A program made the position numbers and the translations under genes. This document shows positions 54,987 through 64,000 of a stretch of 64,000 bases of DNA, in pieces. The notes under the pieces are model-generated. The model searched no databases, was not told the origin of the DNA, and was given only the letters and a program-made list of their open reading frames with translations. Position 1 is the stretch's first letter. Every line of letters starts with the position of its first letter. Origin of the DNA: Uliginosibacterium aquaticum (GTDB lineage: Bacteria; Pseudomonadota; Gammaproteobacteria; Burkholderiales; Rhodocyclaceae); assembly GCF_012972705.2 (NCBI RefSeq), contig NZ_JABCSC020000001.1, positions 1,178,001-1,242,000 of the forward strand, in the 5' to 3' direction.

Positions 54987-56324
54987 TCAGTGCTCAGCGG
55001 CTGCGGTGCTAGCCGGTGCAACTTCCTTGTGCGGCGCATGCGGATGCCAGCCGACCACGGCCATCATCACGGCGAAACCAACCACATAGGCCAGCACTAC
55101 ATGCCAGCCGTGGCGCAGCCACTTGCCGGCCGAGCGCGCTTCCGGGTACATGTTGGAGAGCGCTACGCCCGCGGAGGAGCCGAACCACAGCATGGAGCCG
55201 CCGAAGCCCACGCAGTAGGCCAGTACGCCCCAGTCGAAGCCACCCTGGCGGATCGCCAGTGCGGTGAGCGGGATGTTGTCGAACACCGAGGAGACGAAAC
55301 CCAGGCCCAGGGCGCTCATCCAGGAGGCCGGCGGCAGGGCTTCGACCGGCATCATTGACGCAATCACGACCAGTGAGAGCAGGAAGACCGAGCCCTTGAA
55401 GGTTTCCGGCATCAACTCCCAGTCGTGGCGGCGCACCGGGATGGTAATCAGGATGGCCACCCACACGGCGACGCCGATGAAGGGGAAGCTGTCCGAGATG
55501 TCGGCATAGTGAAGGTTCACGATGATGTTGGTGCCCATTGCCAGCAACAGGATGGTGGCAACGATGCCAACGCGAGCCCAATCGATCTTGGTATGGGCGT
55601 GAGCATTCTTGAGGATCGGCGAGTAGGCGTGCTGCTGCTTGGCACCGAAGTAGCCAATGATCAGCAGGGCGACACCGGCGGCCACGTAAGCATGCAGCAC
55701 GTCGGCCGGCGAGATGCCGTCGATCCACATCATGGTGGTGGTGGTATCGCCGACCACGCTGCCCGAGCCACCGGCATTCGAGGCGGCTACGATGGCGGCT
55801 AGGTAGCCGATGTGCACTTTGCCCTTGAACAGCTGGTGAGCCATCGCACCGCCGATCAATGCAGCCGCGATGTTGTCGAGGAAGCTGGAGAGTACGAAGA
55901 CCATTACCAGCATCACGAAGCCGCCCTTCCAGTCGTCCGGCAGGTATTTGGGTAGCACCACCGGCACATGGCTCTTCTCGAAGTGGCGGGCGAGCAGGGC
56001 GAAGCCCATCAAGAGGCACAGCAGATTGGCCAGGGTGACCCATTCATGCGCCAGATGTAGGCCCAGCCCTGCGAAGCCGGCGCCGAACTTGAAGCCGGTG
56101 AACACCAGCTTGTAGACGGTAACGGTCGCCAGCCCGCTGAGCGCGACTTGCAATGTGTAGTGGTGGAAGAGGGCCACGCCGAGCAGGGTGGCGGCGAAAA
56201 TGAAGAACTCCAGTGGGATGCCGGCAATGGCCGGGCCGCCAGCCGCGAAAGCAGCAGGCGAGGCCAGCAACAGGGCCAGTGGCGAGAGAAGGCGTGACAG
56301 CTTTGACTTGAGCATGATGGACAC
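54987..56324 (-). CDS. NhaD-type sodium:proton antiporter / ion-transporter-superfamily permease
   Basis: 445-residue inner-membrane protein. N-terminal cleavable or TM segment (LLSPLALLLASPAAFA), then about 11-12 TM helices. Family motifs FVLSSFLDNIAAALIGG and VSSVFDNIPLTALAI are the paired half-repeat ion sites; NAGGSGSVVGDTTTTMMW and FGGSMLWFGSSAGVALSNMYPE follow. These fit NhaD-like Na+/H+ antiporters, though related ArsB or organic-anion permeases share the fold. It lies between bioB and bioC without an evident link to biotin. Confidence 0.85.
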   Translation of the reverse strand: MSIMLKSKLSRLLSPLALLLASPAAFAAGGPAIAGIPLEFFIFAATLLGVALFHHYTLQVALSGLATVTVYKLVFTGFKFGAGFAGLGLHLAHEWVTLANLLCLLMGFALLARHFEKSHVPVVLPKYLPDDWKGGFVMLVMVFVLSSFLDNIAAALIGGAMAHQLFKGKVHIGYLAAIVAASNAGGSGSVVGDTTTTMMWIDGISPADVLHAYVAAGVALLIIGYFGAKQQHAYSPILKNAHAHTKIDWARVGIVATILLLAMGTNIIVNLHYADISDSFPFIGVAVWVAILITIPVRRHDWELMPETFKGSVFLLSLVVIASMMPVEALPPASWMSALGLGFVSSVFDNIPLTALAIRQGGFDWGVLAYCVGFGGSMLWFGSSAGVALSNMYPEARSAGKWLRHGWHVVLAYVVGFAVMMAVVGWHPHAPHKEVAPASTAAAEH

Positions 56325-56528
56325 GGGTGACTGGAAGGTAGGCGGAGTACAGCAAAAACGGGGCCTGCTGCAGTTTTCTCGCTGATGGCGTGCAATGGCG
56401 GGCTTCCAGCGCGCGGCCGGAAGCGTTTCATTGTCGTTATTGTCGTGATCGCGACATTCTAGGGGCTGCGTGAAGCATTCCCCAAGCTGAGGTTATCCGC
56501 AGTGTACGTCAGGCTTTGCTTGTGCTTG

Positions 56529-57521
56529 TCAGACAGCCTGAATGCCTAGTCTGGCAAACAAACCTGCGTCGCGATCCGCGTCCGGGTTGTCCGTCGTGAG
56601 CAGGCGGTCACCCGAGAAGATCGAATTGGCGCCGGCGAGGTAACACAGGGCCTGGGTTTCGTCGCTCATCTGCTGGCGGCCGGCCGAGAGGCGCACATAG
56701 CTTGTCGGCATGGTGATGCGGGCGACCGCGATGGTGCGCACGAATTCGATCGGGTCCAGCGCCGGCACTTCGGCCAGCGGCGTGCCAGCAATTGGCACTA
56801 GGCCATTGATTGGCACCGATTCTGGCGCCGGATTCAGGTTGGCGAGCTGGGCGATCAGCACGGCGCGGGCGCGGCGGTTTTCACCGAGGCCGACGATGCC
56901 ACCGGCACAGACCTTGATGCCCTGGCTGCGCACCTTGTCGATGGTGTCCAGGCGGTCATCGATGGTGTGGGTGGTGACGATCTCGGAGTAGAACTCGCGG
57001 GCCGTGTCCAGATTATGGTTGTAGTAATCCAGCCCAGCCGCTTTCAGGCGTTCGGCCTGGCCATCCTTGAGCATGCCGAGGGTCACACAGGTTTCGAGGC
57101 CCAGCTTCTTCACCTCGCTGACCATCTCCAGCACCGGCTCCAGATCCTTTTCCTTCGGGCTGCGCCAGGCGGCGCCCATGCAGAAGCGGCTGGCGCCCTT
57201 GTCCTTGGCGGCCTGGGCCATTTTCAGTACTTCCTCGAGACTCATCAGCGGCTCGGCTTCGAGACCGGTCTTGTAGCGCTTCGATTGCGAGCAGTAGCTG
57301 CAGTCTTCCGAGCAGCCGCCGGTCTTGATGGACAGAAGGGTCGAGCGCTGCACGGCGTTGGCATCGAAGTGCTTACGATGCACTTCCTGAGCGCGGAAGA
57401 TCAGGTCGGCAAAGGGCAGCTCGAACAGTTCGGCCACCGCATCCGTGCTCCATTCTCCTTCGCGGACTTCGGCGGAACGATGAAAGGAGATCTTGTGCTC
57501 GGCGGGGGAACAGGAATTCAT
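56529..57521 (-). CDS. bioB: Biotin synthase
   Basis: Radical-SAM enzyme inserting sulfur into dethiobiotin. 330 residues from the ATG at 57521 ([10 protein letters not shown]). SAM-cluster cysteines 70, 74 and 77 ([13 protein letters not shown]); [32 protein letters not shown]; and the [2Fe-2S] ligand region near RLSAGRQQM. The last gene of biotin synthesis; bioC is also in the window. Its ATG overlaps the ATG of comF on the other strand within a single CATG. Confidence 0.97.
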   Translation of the reverse strand: MNSCSPAEHKISFHRSAEVREGEWSTDAVAELFELPFADLIFRAQEVHRKHFDANAVQRSTLLSIKTGGCSEDCSYCSQSKRYKTGLEAEPLMSLEEVLKMAQAAKDKGASRFCMGAAWRSPKEKDLEPVLEMVSEVKKLGLETCVTLGMLKDGQAERLKAAGLDYYNHNLDTAREFYSEIVTTHTIDDRLDTIDKVRSQGIKVCAGGIVGLGENRRARAVLIAQLANLNPAPESVPINGLVPIAGTPLAEVPALDPIEFVRTIAVARITMPTSYVRLSAGRQQMSDETQALCYLAGANSIFSGDRLLTTDNPDADRDAGLFARLGIQAV

Positions 57522-58296
57522 GGGGCTGACCTTCGTGAAAACAGCCGGCGATGATCCGGGAGAAGTCGCAGGCTTGTCAAACCGCATCATCCATGCGGCA
57601 AGGTACGGATCAAGTGTCTTGCGCGGCTTGTGGCCGCAGACCTGCTTCGTGTGCGGGGAGCGGGCGGGGCGGCAGCCGCTGTGCCCGGCCTGTGCGGCGC
57701 AGGTGCGCGCTTTGCCGGCTCCGGGCTGCCCCTGCTGCGCCTTGCCGATGCCTGTCGCGGGCGTGCTGTGCGGGCGCTGCCAGCGCCGTCCGCCGCATTT
57801 TGATGCCACCCATGCGCCCTTCATCTACAGCCATCCGCTGCGTGAAATGGTGCTGGCGCTCAAGCATGGCCAAGGCTTTGGCCTCACGGGCTGGATGGTG
57901 CAGGCGCTGGCCGGCGCAGGCCGGGGCGTAGCGGCGGATTGCCTGCTGCCGATGCCCTTGCATCGCCGGCGCCTGGCCGAGCGTGGCTTCAATCAGGCCA
58001 TGGAACTGGCGCGCGGGCTTGGCCGCGAACTGGGGCTGCCAGTGCGGGCACAGGTCCTGTTGCGGGATGTGGATACGCGCCAGCTGGCCGGCTTGCGGCA
58101 GCGCGAGCGGCGCCGCTGCGTGCGCGGTGCCTTCCGCTGCGTGGCGGATCTGAGCGGGCTGCATGTGCTGGTGGTGGATGACGTAATGACCAGCGGCGCT
58201 ACGCTGGACGAAGTGGCTCGCAGCCTCAAGCAGGCCGGCGCGGCCCGGGTGACGAATCTGGTGCTGGCCAGAACGCTCAGGGAGCGGCCGGACTGA
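57520..58296 (+). CDS. comF: ComF-family phosphoribosyltransferase-like protein
   Basis: 258 residues from the ATG at 57520; the true start may lie further in, since the first 30 residues are not family-like. Zn-finger-like cysteines [17 protein letters not shown] and CPCCALP...CGRCQ, the LKHGQGFGL region, then the PRTase PRPP loop [17 protein letters not shown]. ComF proteins help take up single-stranded DNA during transformation; others are uncharacterised. AGGA precedes the ATG at 57520. It diverges from bioB with no intergenic space if both starts are right. Confidence 0.9.
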   Translation: MGLTFVKTAGDDPGEVAGLSNRIIHAARYGSSVLRGLWPQTCFVCGERAGRQPLCPACAAQVRALPAPGCPCCALPMPVAGVLCGRCQRRPPHFDATHAPFIYSHPLREMVLALKHGQGFGLTGWMVQALAGAGRGVAADCLLPMPLHRRRLAERGFNQAMELARGLGRELGLPVRAQVLLRDVDTRQLAGLRQRERRRCVRGAFRCVADLSGLHVLVVDDVMTSGATLDEVARSLKQAGAARVTNLVLARTLRERPD

Positions 58297-58375
58297 GCAA
58301 GGCCCACTCAGCCGCTTTTGCCTGCGGACTTGTAGCGGGAGCGTCCAAGCCGTGCAGCGTGGACGTGATGTCTCC

Positions 58376-59908
58376 TCAGCCCTTCTTGTCCTGCGCCATG
58401 CCTACCGTATAGGTCGTGCAGCGGTTACGGCCGTTGTGCTTGGAGTGGTAGAGCGCCTGGTCGGCGAAGTCGGCGAGCTGTTCGGCGCTTTCGGCACCCG
58501 AAATGATGGACGCCACGCCGAAGCTGGAGGTGATCACCGGTTGCGGATCCAGTGGCAATGATGAGCCGACCTCGGCCTTGACCCGCTCGCGGATGCGCTC
58601 GGCAACCTGCCAGGCTTGCTCGGCGTCGGCCCCGGGCAGGGCGACACAGAACTCCTCACCGCCGTAGCGGCAGACGATATCCGTGTCGCGCGCCGAGGCG
58701 AGCAGGATGCTGGCGAATTTCTGGATCACCTTGTCGCCGATGGCGTGGCCGTAGTTGTCATTGACCGACTTGAACTTGTCGATGTCCGCCATGATGAAGG
58801 CCAGCGGCAGATCGCGTTCGCGGGCTTCGGCGAACAGGCGCTCGAACTCGGGGAAGAAGGAGCGGCGGTTGCGTGCGCCGGTCATCGGGTCGACGTTGGC
58901 GAGGCGGTACAGCTCGCGGTTCTGTACTTCGAGCTGCTCCTTGGATTCGGAGAGGTCGGCCATCAGTGCCACGAGCTGGCGGTTGGCTTCGTCAAGCTCG
59001 GTCACATCGTTGAAGGAGACCATGCAGCCGCGCACCGCGTTCTTGGCGTCGAGCACCGGCGAGGCATTCACGACCAGGCGATGCACCTTGCCATCACCGT
59101 CGGTGGCCTCAAAGATGGCGGTTTCGGAGCGTGTCTTGCTGCGGAAACAGTCTTCCCAGGGCGGGATGGCATCAATGTGCTCAAGGCCCATGCGCAGCCA
59201 GGGAAAACTCTCCAGGCAGCGGCCGGTAACGAGTGTGGTGTCGTCTGGCAGGAGTTTTTCGAAGCTGCTGTTAGCCATCACGATGCGTTGTTTGGCGTCC
59301 AGCACCACCACGGCTTCGCTCATGGCATCGAAGGCCATCTGCACGCGTTCGGGCACGGCGGCAGAGGGGTCGAGGTGAATCAGGGTGCGGCGCAGGTAGA
59401 AGTAATAGATCACGCTGCCGGCGAGCGAGAACAGGAGGATCAGCTTGATGGCTGGGGTAAAGAAGGCGAAGAGGCCTTTGTCGAGGGGAGTGAAAGCCAC
59501 CTCGACCTGACCCCAGTGAGCGTCTTCACCCCGGCTGGCGGAGCCGATCGATACGGCAAAGCGGCTGCGTCCGGTTTCCTGCGCATCGCCCTGCACCCAT
59601 AGCAGTTCGTGCTGGGGCGTGGCGACGAGCAGACGGCTGTCTGCCGTACGTACGCCGATGCTCTGCAGGGCCGGATCGCGGCGCAGGAGTTCGGGCAGGA
59701 TCTGGCTGATCCGCTCGCGCTCATCGTGCATCAGCAGCGAGGCAACCTGGATCGCGATGTTCTCAGCGAACTGGCGTCGGGCCTGGGCCGCCTGGCGGGC
59801 CGGGTCGGGAAATACGCCGAGCAGCAGATCGAGCGCCAGCAGCAGGGTGACGGCCAGCGAGAGCAGGCCGAGGCTGATCCGCGCGGTAGGGCCAAGGGTG
59901 AGTTTCAA
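58376..59908 (-). CDS. PAS-GGDEF diguanylate cyclase, coupled to the giant surface protein gene
   Basis: 510 residues. TM1 about 11-33, a periplasmic region of about 120 residues, TM2 about 152-170, a PAS domain (about 190-320, MAFDAMSEAVVVLDAKQRIV), a short coiled coil, and a GGDEF domain with GGEEF at 416-420 and an I-site RDTD five residues upstream. It should synthesise c-di-GMP. The start is a TTG overlapping the stop of the upstream gene as TTGA, which points to translational coupling. c-di-GMP made here could control display or synthesis of the surface protein encoded just before. Confidence 0.92.
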   Translation of the reverse strand: MKLTLGPTARISLGLLSLAVTLLLALDLLLGVFPDPARQAAQARRQFAENIAIQVASLLMHDERERISQILPELLRRDPALQSIGVRTADSRLLVATPQHELLWVQGDAQETGRSRFAVSIGSASRGEDAHWGQVEVAFTPLDKGLFAFFTPAIKLILLFSLAGSVIYYFYLRRTLIHLDPSAAVPERVQMAFDAMSEAVVVLDAKQRIVMANSSFEKLLPDDTTLVTGRCLESFPWLRMGLEHIDAIPPWEDCFRSKTRSETAIFEATDGDGKVHRLVVNASPVLDAKNAVRGCMVSFNDVTELDEANRQLVALMADLSESKEQLEVQNRELYRLANVDPMTGARNRRSFFPEFERLFAEARERDLPLAFIMADIDKFKSVNDNYGHAIGDKVIQKFASILLASARDTDIVCRYGGEEFCVALPGADAEQAWQVAERIRERVKAEVGSSLPLDPQPVITSSFGVASIISGAESAEQLADFADQALYHSKHNGRNRCTTYTVGMAQDKKG

Positions 59909-62900
59909 TCTGTGATGTCCATCATCAGGAGGGGCTCTCCGCGCCTTGGCTGCAGCGGCTCGGGTTCGAGTCCCAGGGTGGTGGTTTCAGCCTCTTCCTC
60001 TTCAACTGCACGCTTTCTGTTGCGCCCGAGGATGGGTAAGGGGTCGACCGTGCGCCAGGCCGGCACCGAGGCCATCAGGGCCGTGATCAGGCCCGCGGCC
60101 CGACCGGCCCACCACACCACGCCGGCGGTCAGCGCTGCGGCTGCAGCCTGGCCGGCCTGGCTGGGTGACAGGCGCAGCAATTGATCAAGGTGGTCAGCGT
60201 CCGGCGGCGTGACCGCCACCACCAGCGTCTCGCTGACCAATGGGTTATGTCCGCCGGTTTCACCCTGGCTGATACGGCGCAGCAGAGCCAGCGCTTCTTC
60301 TTCGCCAAGCAGGGCGAAGTTGGCGGGCTCTTCAATGTTGTTGGCGGCAAGCGGGTTCAGGAGTTGATAGGCCTGCTCATCGTCTGGCGTGATTTCAATG
60401 ACGGCACTGCCGCCATCGCTCAGTGCAGCGCCGCCGCTCGATACCGGGATCGGTTCCGGAGGGGGCGCCGCTTCATCTGGTACAACCGGCTCGGGCGCGA
60501 TGACCTGGGGCGGGTCCGGATCTGTGACCGGTGCTTGCGGTGCCGGGTCGGTGACGATGCTCACCAGTTGCAATTGCAGGCTGGTGTTGCTGCTGAGGCC
60601 GCCCGCGTCGGTGGTACTGAGGCTCAGGCTGGCCTGCCCGGTGAAGCTGCTGCTGGCCTGATAGCGCAGGCTGGCCAGGGTGGTGTTGAGATCGCTCTGG
60701 CTGCCGCTGAGCGTGAGTTGGGCGCTGCCGTTGGCGCCTGCCGCGATGCGGGCGCTGCCGCTGAGGCTGACACTGAGGCTGCCCTGGTCAACGCTCAGTG
60801 AGACTTCGCTGATGTTGCCTTCCGGATCGCTGAGGCTGACCCCCGCCAGCGGCAGGCTGCTGCCGGCGAGTCCGCTGGCGGATGCCGGCGCCGTGATGCC
60901 GGGGGCTTCATTGATATTCACCAGGCTGATGGTGAAGGCCTGACTGCTGGCCGAGCCATCGCTGCTCCGGGCGAGCACCGTGATGCTGTGGCTGCTGACG
61001 GCTTCGAAGTCGAGCAGGGCGGCGTTGGCGACGCTGACGACGCCGCTCGTGGCATCGATGGCAAAGCGTCCGCCGGCGTCGTCGCTGAGGCTGTAGCGGA
61101 TGCTGTCGCTGGCGTCGGCGTCCACCGCGTTGGCGGTGATCCCCACGAAGGTGCCGGCGCCGGCATTTTCACTCACGCTGTTGGTGGTGGCATTGCTGTC
61201 GCTGAGCGGGCCGATGTCGAATTCATCCACGTCTGCAAGCTGGATCGTGAAACTCTGGCTGCTGCTCGAGCCATCGGCTGAAGTTGCGAGTACGGTGATG
61301 GTGTGACGGCTGGCGGCCTCGAAGTCGAGCAGGGCGGCGTTGGCGACGCTGATGACGCCGCTTGTGGCATCGATGGCAAAGCGCCCGCCGGCGTCATCGC
61401 TGAGGCTGTAGCTGACGCTGTTGTGGCTGGCATCAGCGTCCGTGGCGGAGGCACTGAGCCCGACCGTGCTGCCGCTGGCCGCGTTTTCGCTCACCAGATT
61501 GGCGGCGGCGTTGCTGTCCGTGACGGCGCCGAGGTCGAACTCGTCACTGTCCGCGAGGTTGATCGTGTAACTCTGGCTGCTGCTTGAACCATCGGCCGAG
61601 GTGGCGAGCACGGTGATGCTGTGGCTGCTGGCGGACTCGAAGTCGATCAGGCTGCTGTTGGCCACCGTCACGACGCCGCTCGCGGCATCGATGGCAAAGC
61701 GCCCGCCGGCATCATTGCTCAAGGTGTAGGTGATGGCGTTGTTGCTGCCGTCGGCATCCGAAGCCGAGGCGGTGATGCCGACGGCTGTGCCATTGGCCGC
61801 ATTCTCGGTGAGGCTGTTGGCGCTGGCGTCCGTGTCCGTGAGCGGGCTGACATCGAACTCGTCGGCATCGGCCACCGTGATCACGAAGGCGCGGGTGCTG
61901 CTGGAGCCATCCGCGCTGCTGGCGAGCACGCTGACGAAGTGGCTGCTGGCGCTCTCGTAATCGAGCAGGCTGGCGTTGGCGAGGGTCACTACGCCGGTGC
62001 TCGCATCGATGGTGAAGAGCCCGCCGGCGTCGCTGGTCAGCGAATAGGTGATGGCATTGTTGCTGCCATCGGCATCGCTGGCATGCGCGGTGACGCCAAC
62101 CACGCTGCCATTGCTGGCTGCTTCGCTGATGCTGTTGGCACTGGTGTCGCTGTCATTGGGCTGAGTGACATCGAACTCGTCGACATCCAGGAGGGTGATC
62201 ACAAAGTTCTGGGTGCTGGTGGAGCCATCTGCGCTTGTGGCGCGTACGGTAACGGTATGGCTGCTGGCCGTTTCAAAGTCGATCAGGGCCGGGTTGGCAA
62301 CCCGGATTACTCCGCCGTCACTGGTGATCGAGAAGCGCCCTCCGGCGTTGTCGAGCAGCGTATAGCTGACGCCGTTGTTGCTCGCATCCGCATCGCTGGC
62401 AAAGGTGCTGATACCGACCGTACTGTTGGCTGCGGCATTTTCGCTGATGCTGTTGGAGGCCGGATCGGTATCCGTGATGCTGCCAACATTAAATTCATCG
62501 ATGTCAGCGACGCTGACTGACAGGCTCTGGCTGTCGGTGTTGAGTCCGTCCGAGGCCTGCACGATCACTTCATAGACATTGTTGTGGTCTGCATCGGCCG
62601 GGGCTTCGGCATCTGGTGCAGCGACAAAGCGCAGCACGCCGGTGCTGGCGTCGATCGAGAACCGGGCAGCATCCGCGCCACCGATGATGCTGTAGCTGAT
62701 GCTGCTGCTTGCATCGGAGTCAGTGGCGACGATCGTGGTGACAGCTGTGTTGTTCTCCGCTGTGGCGAGTGCCGCCGTGGTGCCGCCGCCATCGCTGGTG
62801 ATGGTGGGCGCGTTGTCGTTGCTGTCGGTGAGCGTGATGATGAAGCTCTGGCTGCTGGTGGAGCCGTCGCTGCTGGTGGCGAGTACGGTGATGCTGTGGC

Positions 62901-64000
62901 TGCTGGCGAGCTCGAAGTCCAGCCCGGCCGAGTTGGCCACGCTCACCACGCCGGTGCTGGCGTCGATGCTGAAGAGGCCACCGGCGTCGCTGGTGAGCGC
63001 GTAGCTGATGCTGTTGTTGCTGCCGTCTGCGTCGCTGGCATGGGCCGTGATGCCGATGGCGCTGCCGTTGGCGGCATGCTCGGTGATGCTGTTGGCCGCG
63101 GCATTGCTGTCGGAGATGGCTCCGACATTGAATTCATCGATGTCCGTGAGCGCAATCGTGAAACTCTGACTGCTGGTGGAGCCATCGGCCGAAGTGGCGA
63201 GCACGGTGATGGTGTGGCTGGTGGCCGATTCGTAATCGAGCAGAGCGCTGTCGGCCACGCTGACAAGCCCCGTCGTGGCATCAATGGCGAAGCGTCCGCC
63301 GGCATCATCGCTGAGGCTGTAGTTGATGGTGTTGCTGCTGGCATCCGCGTCCGAGGCGTTGGCCGTGATGCCGACGACTGTGCCGTTGGCGGCGTCTTCC
63401 GTGATCTGGTTCTGCGCTCCGTTGCTGTCCGTTACCGCGCTGATGCTGAACTCGTTGGCATCGGCCAGGTGGATGGTGAAGCTGGCGCTGCTGCTTGAGC
63501 CATCCGCAGAACTGGCCTGGACCGTGATGTTGTGGCTGCTGGTGGTTTCGAAATCCAGTCCCGCTCCGTTGGCGACGGTCACGACACCCGTGCTGGCATC
63601 AATCGTGAAGAGGCCCCCGGCATCATCGCTGAGCGAGTAGCTGATGCTGTTGTTGCTGGCGTCCTGATCGAGGGCGCGGGCGGTGATGCCGACCAGGCTG
63701 CCGTTGGCCGCATTTTCCGTTACCAGATTGCTGGCCAGGTTGAAGTCGACCGGTGCGCTGACATCGAACTCGTCGGCGTCCGTCAGCGTGATCGTGAAAC
63801 TCGTGCTGCTGCTCGAGCCATCGCTGGAATTCGCGCGTACGGTGATGGCATAACTGGTGGCGCTTTCGTAATCGAGGCGGCTGCCGTCCAGCACACTGAT
63901 CACGCCAGTGCTGGCGTCAATCGCAAAGCGCCCGTCAGCGTTGTCCGTGAGGGCGTAGCTGATGCTGTTGTTGCTGCCGTCGGCATCGCTGGCCTGGGCG
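59905..64000 (-). CDS. Giant cadherin-repeat surface protein, 5' end beyond the window
   Basis: Over 1360 residues are in the window; the frame is still open at 64000. It is built of tandem cadherin-like repeats of 106 residues (each with DxDEF, ENAANGS, SDADxSNNxI, FxIDxxTGVV, LDFExASSHxITV and SADGSSSSQSF), with one variant copy (DSNDNAPTITSDGGGT). After the repeats come a different Ig-like module (about GISLSDPEG-type), a Pro/Asp-rich stretch, and a C-terminus with a membrane segment (AAALTAGVVWWAGRAAGLITAL) and PAWRTVDPLPILG. That C-terminal pattern recurs in large bacterial cadherin-type adhesins. Acidic, Ser/Ala-rich and nearly free of Cys. Probable role is adhesion; the N-terminal export signal is not visible. 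Confidence 0.9.
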   Translation of the reverse strand, partial: AQASDADGSNNSISYALTDNADGRFAIDASTGVISVLDGSRLDYESATSYAITVRANSSDGSSSSTSFTITLTDADEFDVSAPVDFNLASNLVTENAANGSLVGITARALDQDASNNSISYSLSDDAGGLFTIDASTGVVTVANGAGLDFETTSSHNITVQASSADGSSSSASFTIHLADANEFSISAVTDSNGAQNQITEDAANGTVVGITANASDADASSNTINYSLSDDAGGRFAIDATTGLVSVADSALLDYESATSHTITVLATSADGSTSSQSFTIALTDIDEFNVGAISDSNAAANSITEHAANGSAIGITAHASDADGSNNSISYALTSDAGGLFSIDASTGVVSVANSAGLDFELASSHSITVLATSSDGSTSSQSFIITLTDSNDNAPTITSDGGGTTAALATAENNTAVTTIVATDSDASSSISYSIIGGADAARFSIDASTGVLRFVAAPDAEAPADADHNNVYEVIVQASDGLNTDSQSLSVSVADIDEFNVGSITDTDPASNSISENAAANSTVGISTFASDADASNNGVSYTLLDNAGGRFSITSDGGVIRVANPALIDFETASSHTVTVRATSADGSTSTQNFVITLLDVDEFDVTQPNDSDTSANSISEAASNGSVVGVTAHASDADGSNNAITYSLTSDAGGLFTIDASTGVVTLANASLLDYESASSHFVSVLASSADGSSSTRAFVITVADADEFDVSPLTDTDASANSLTENAANGTAVGITASASDADGSNNAITYTLSNDAGGRFAIDAASGVVTVANSSLIDFESASSHSITVLATSADGSSSSQSYTINLADSDEFDLGAVTDSNAAANLVSENAASGSTVGLSASATDADASHNSVSYSLSDDAGGRFAIDATSGVISVANAALLDFEAASRHTITVLATSADGSSSSQSFTIQLADVDEFDIGPLSDSNATTNSVSENAGAGTFVGITANAVDADASDSIRYSLSDDAGGRFAIDATSGVVSVANAALLDFEAVSSHSITVLARSSDGSASSQAFTISLVNINEAPGITAPASASGLAGSSLPLAGVSLSDPEGNISEVSLSVDQGSLSVSLSGSARIAAGANGSAQLTLSGSQSDLNTTLASLRYQASSSFTGQASLSLSTTDAGGLSSNTSLQLQLVSIVTDPAPQAPVTDPDPPQVIAPEPVVPDEAAPPPEPIPVSSGGAALSDGGSAVIEITPDDEQAYQLLNPLAANNIEEPANFALLGEEEALALLRRISQGETGGHNPLVSETLVVAVTPPDADHLDQLLRLSPSQAGQAAAAALTAGVVWWAGRAAGLITALMASVPAWRTVDPLPILGRNRKRAVEEEEAETTTLGLEPEPLQPRRGEPLLMMDITD
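61219..63766 (-). repeat. Exact 318-bp coding repeats in the cadherin-type gene
   Basis: The DEF codon block recurs at 63766, 63448, 63130, 62491, 62173, 61855, 61537 and 61219. Neighbouring spacings are 318 bp each, except 639 bp across the variant copy. Similar DNA between copies makes the region prone to recombination and to assembly collapse. Confidence 0.9.

Noticed and set aside
61621-62520. Plus-strand frames in the right-end repeat region
   Set aside because: They repeat with the same 318-bp period as the minus-strand cadherin repeats and are its reverse reading.
59905-64000. CRISPR-like periodic repeats
   Set aside because: The period is 318 bp, the whole unit is coding and conserved, and there are no short repeats with unique spacers.

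Overview
The window looks like a chromosomal segment of a high-GC, Gram-negative betaproteobacterium. The strongest pointer is the central block acnB / CitE-like / mdh / gntR / sdhCDAB / sdhE / gltA / odhA / odhB / lpd / zapE, a gene order typical of Betaproteobacteria. Secreted plant-polysaccharide hydrolases with long Ser/Ala linkers suggest a saprophytic, perhaps freshwater or soil, organism. A Rhodocyclales-like lineage is my guess only. I saw no rRNA, tRNA, CRISPR array, transposase or prophage.

Layout. 1-1202: 5' end of a class A penicillin-binding protein. 1397-7522: polysaccharide degradation region with a GH5 cellulase carrying CBM2, a PL3 pectate lyase, a metallo-beta-lactamase-fold lipoprotein and a GH6 cellobiohydrolase-type lipoprotein. 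7866-12705: a putative AbiC-type phage abortive infection protein, the ABC-F ribosome factor EttA behind a large inverted repeat, and a chemoreceptor with its extra domain at the C-terminus. 12791-19295: an iron-siderophore locus under a Fur box (FecI sigma, FecR, TonB-dependent receptor, two small membrane proteins, PepSY membrane protein). 19533-23735: bactofilin and a GlrK-QseG-GlrR-like two-component operon. 23804-26486: a hypothetical protein, a LacI regulator and a FeeM-like acyltransferase candidate.

26677-44229 is the TCA cycle block. acnB, the CitE-like gene and mdh are transcribed leftward. A GntR regulator and nine TCA genes run rightward, followed by zapE. A near-perfect palindrome between mdh and gntR is a good operator candidate. 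sdhE has no stop codon and runs in frame into gltA, so one ORF encodes an apparent SdhE-citrate synthase fusion, although gltA has its own ATG and a Shine-Dalgarno-like sequence.

44255-58296 holds an AGCS symporter, an ABC-F ATPase, YcaO, a small secretin-like periplasmic protein, a pyrimidine nucleotidase-like HAD protein, a CHASE-PAS-GGDEF cyclase, bioC, an NhaD-type antiporter, bioB and comF. The right end (58376-64000) is a diguanylate cyclase translationally coupled to a giant cadherin-repeat surface protein with an exact 318-bp repeat period that runs out of the window. Surface adhesion, c-di-GMP signalling and secreted polysaccharide hydrolases together fit a bacterium that attaches to plant debris.
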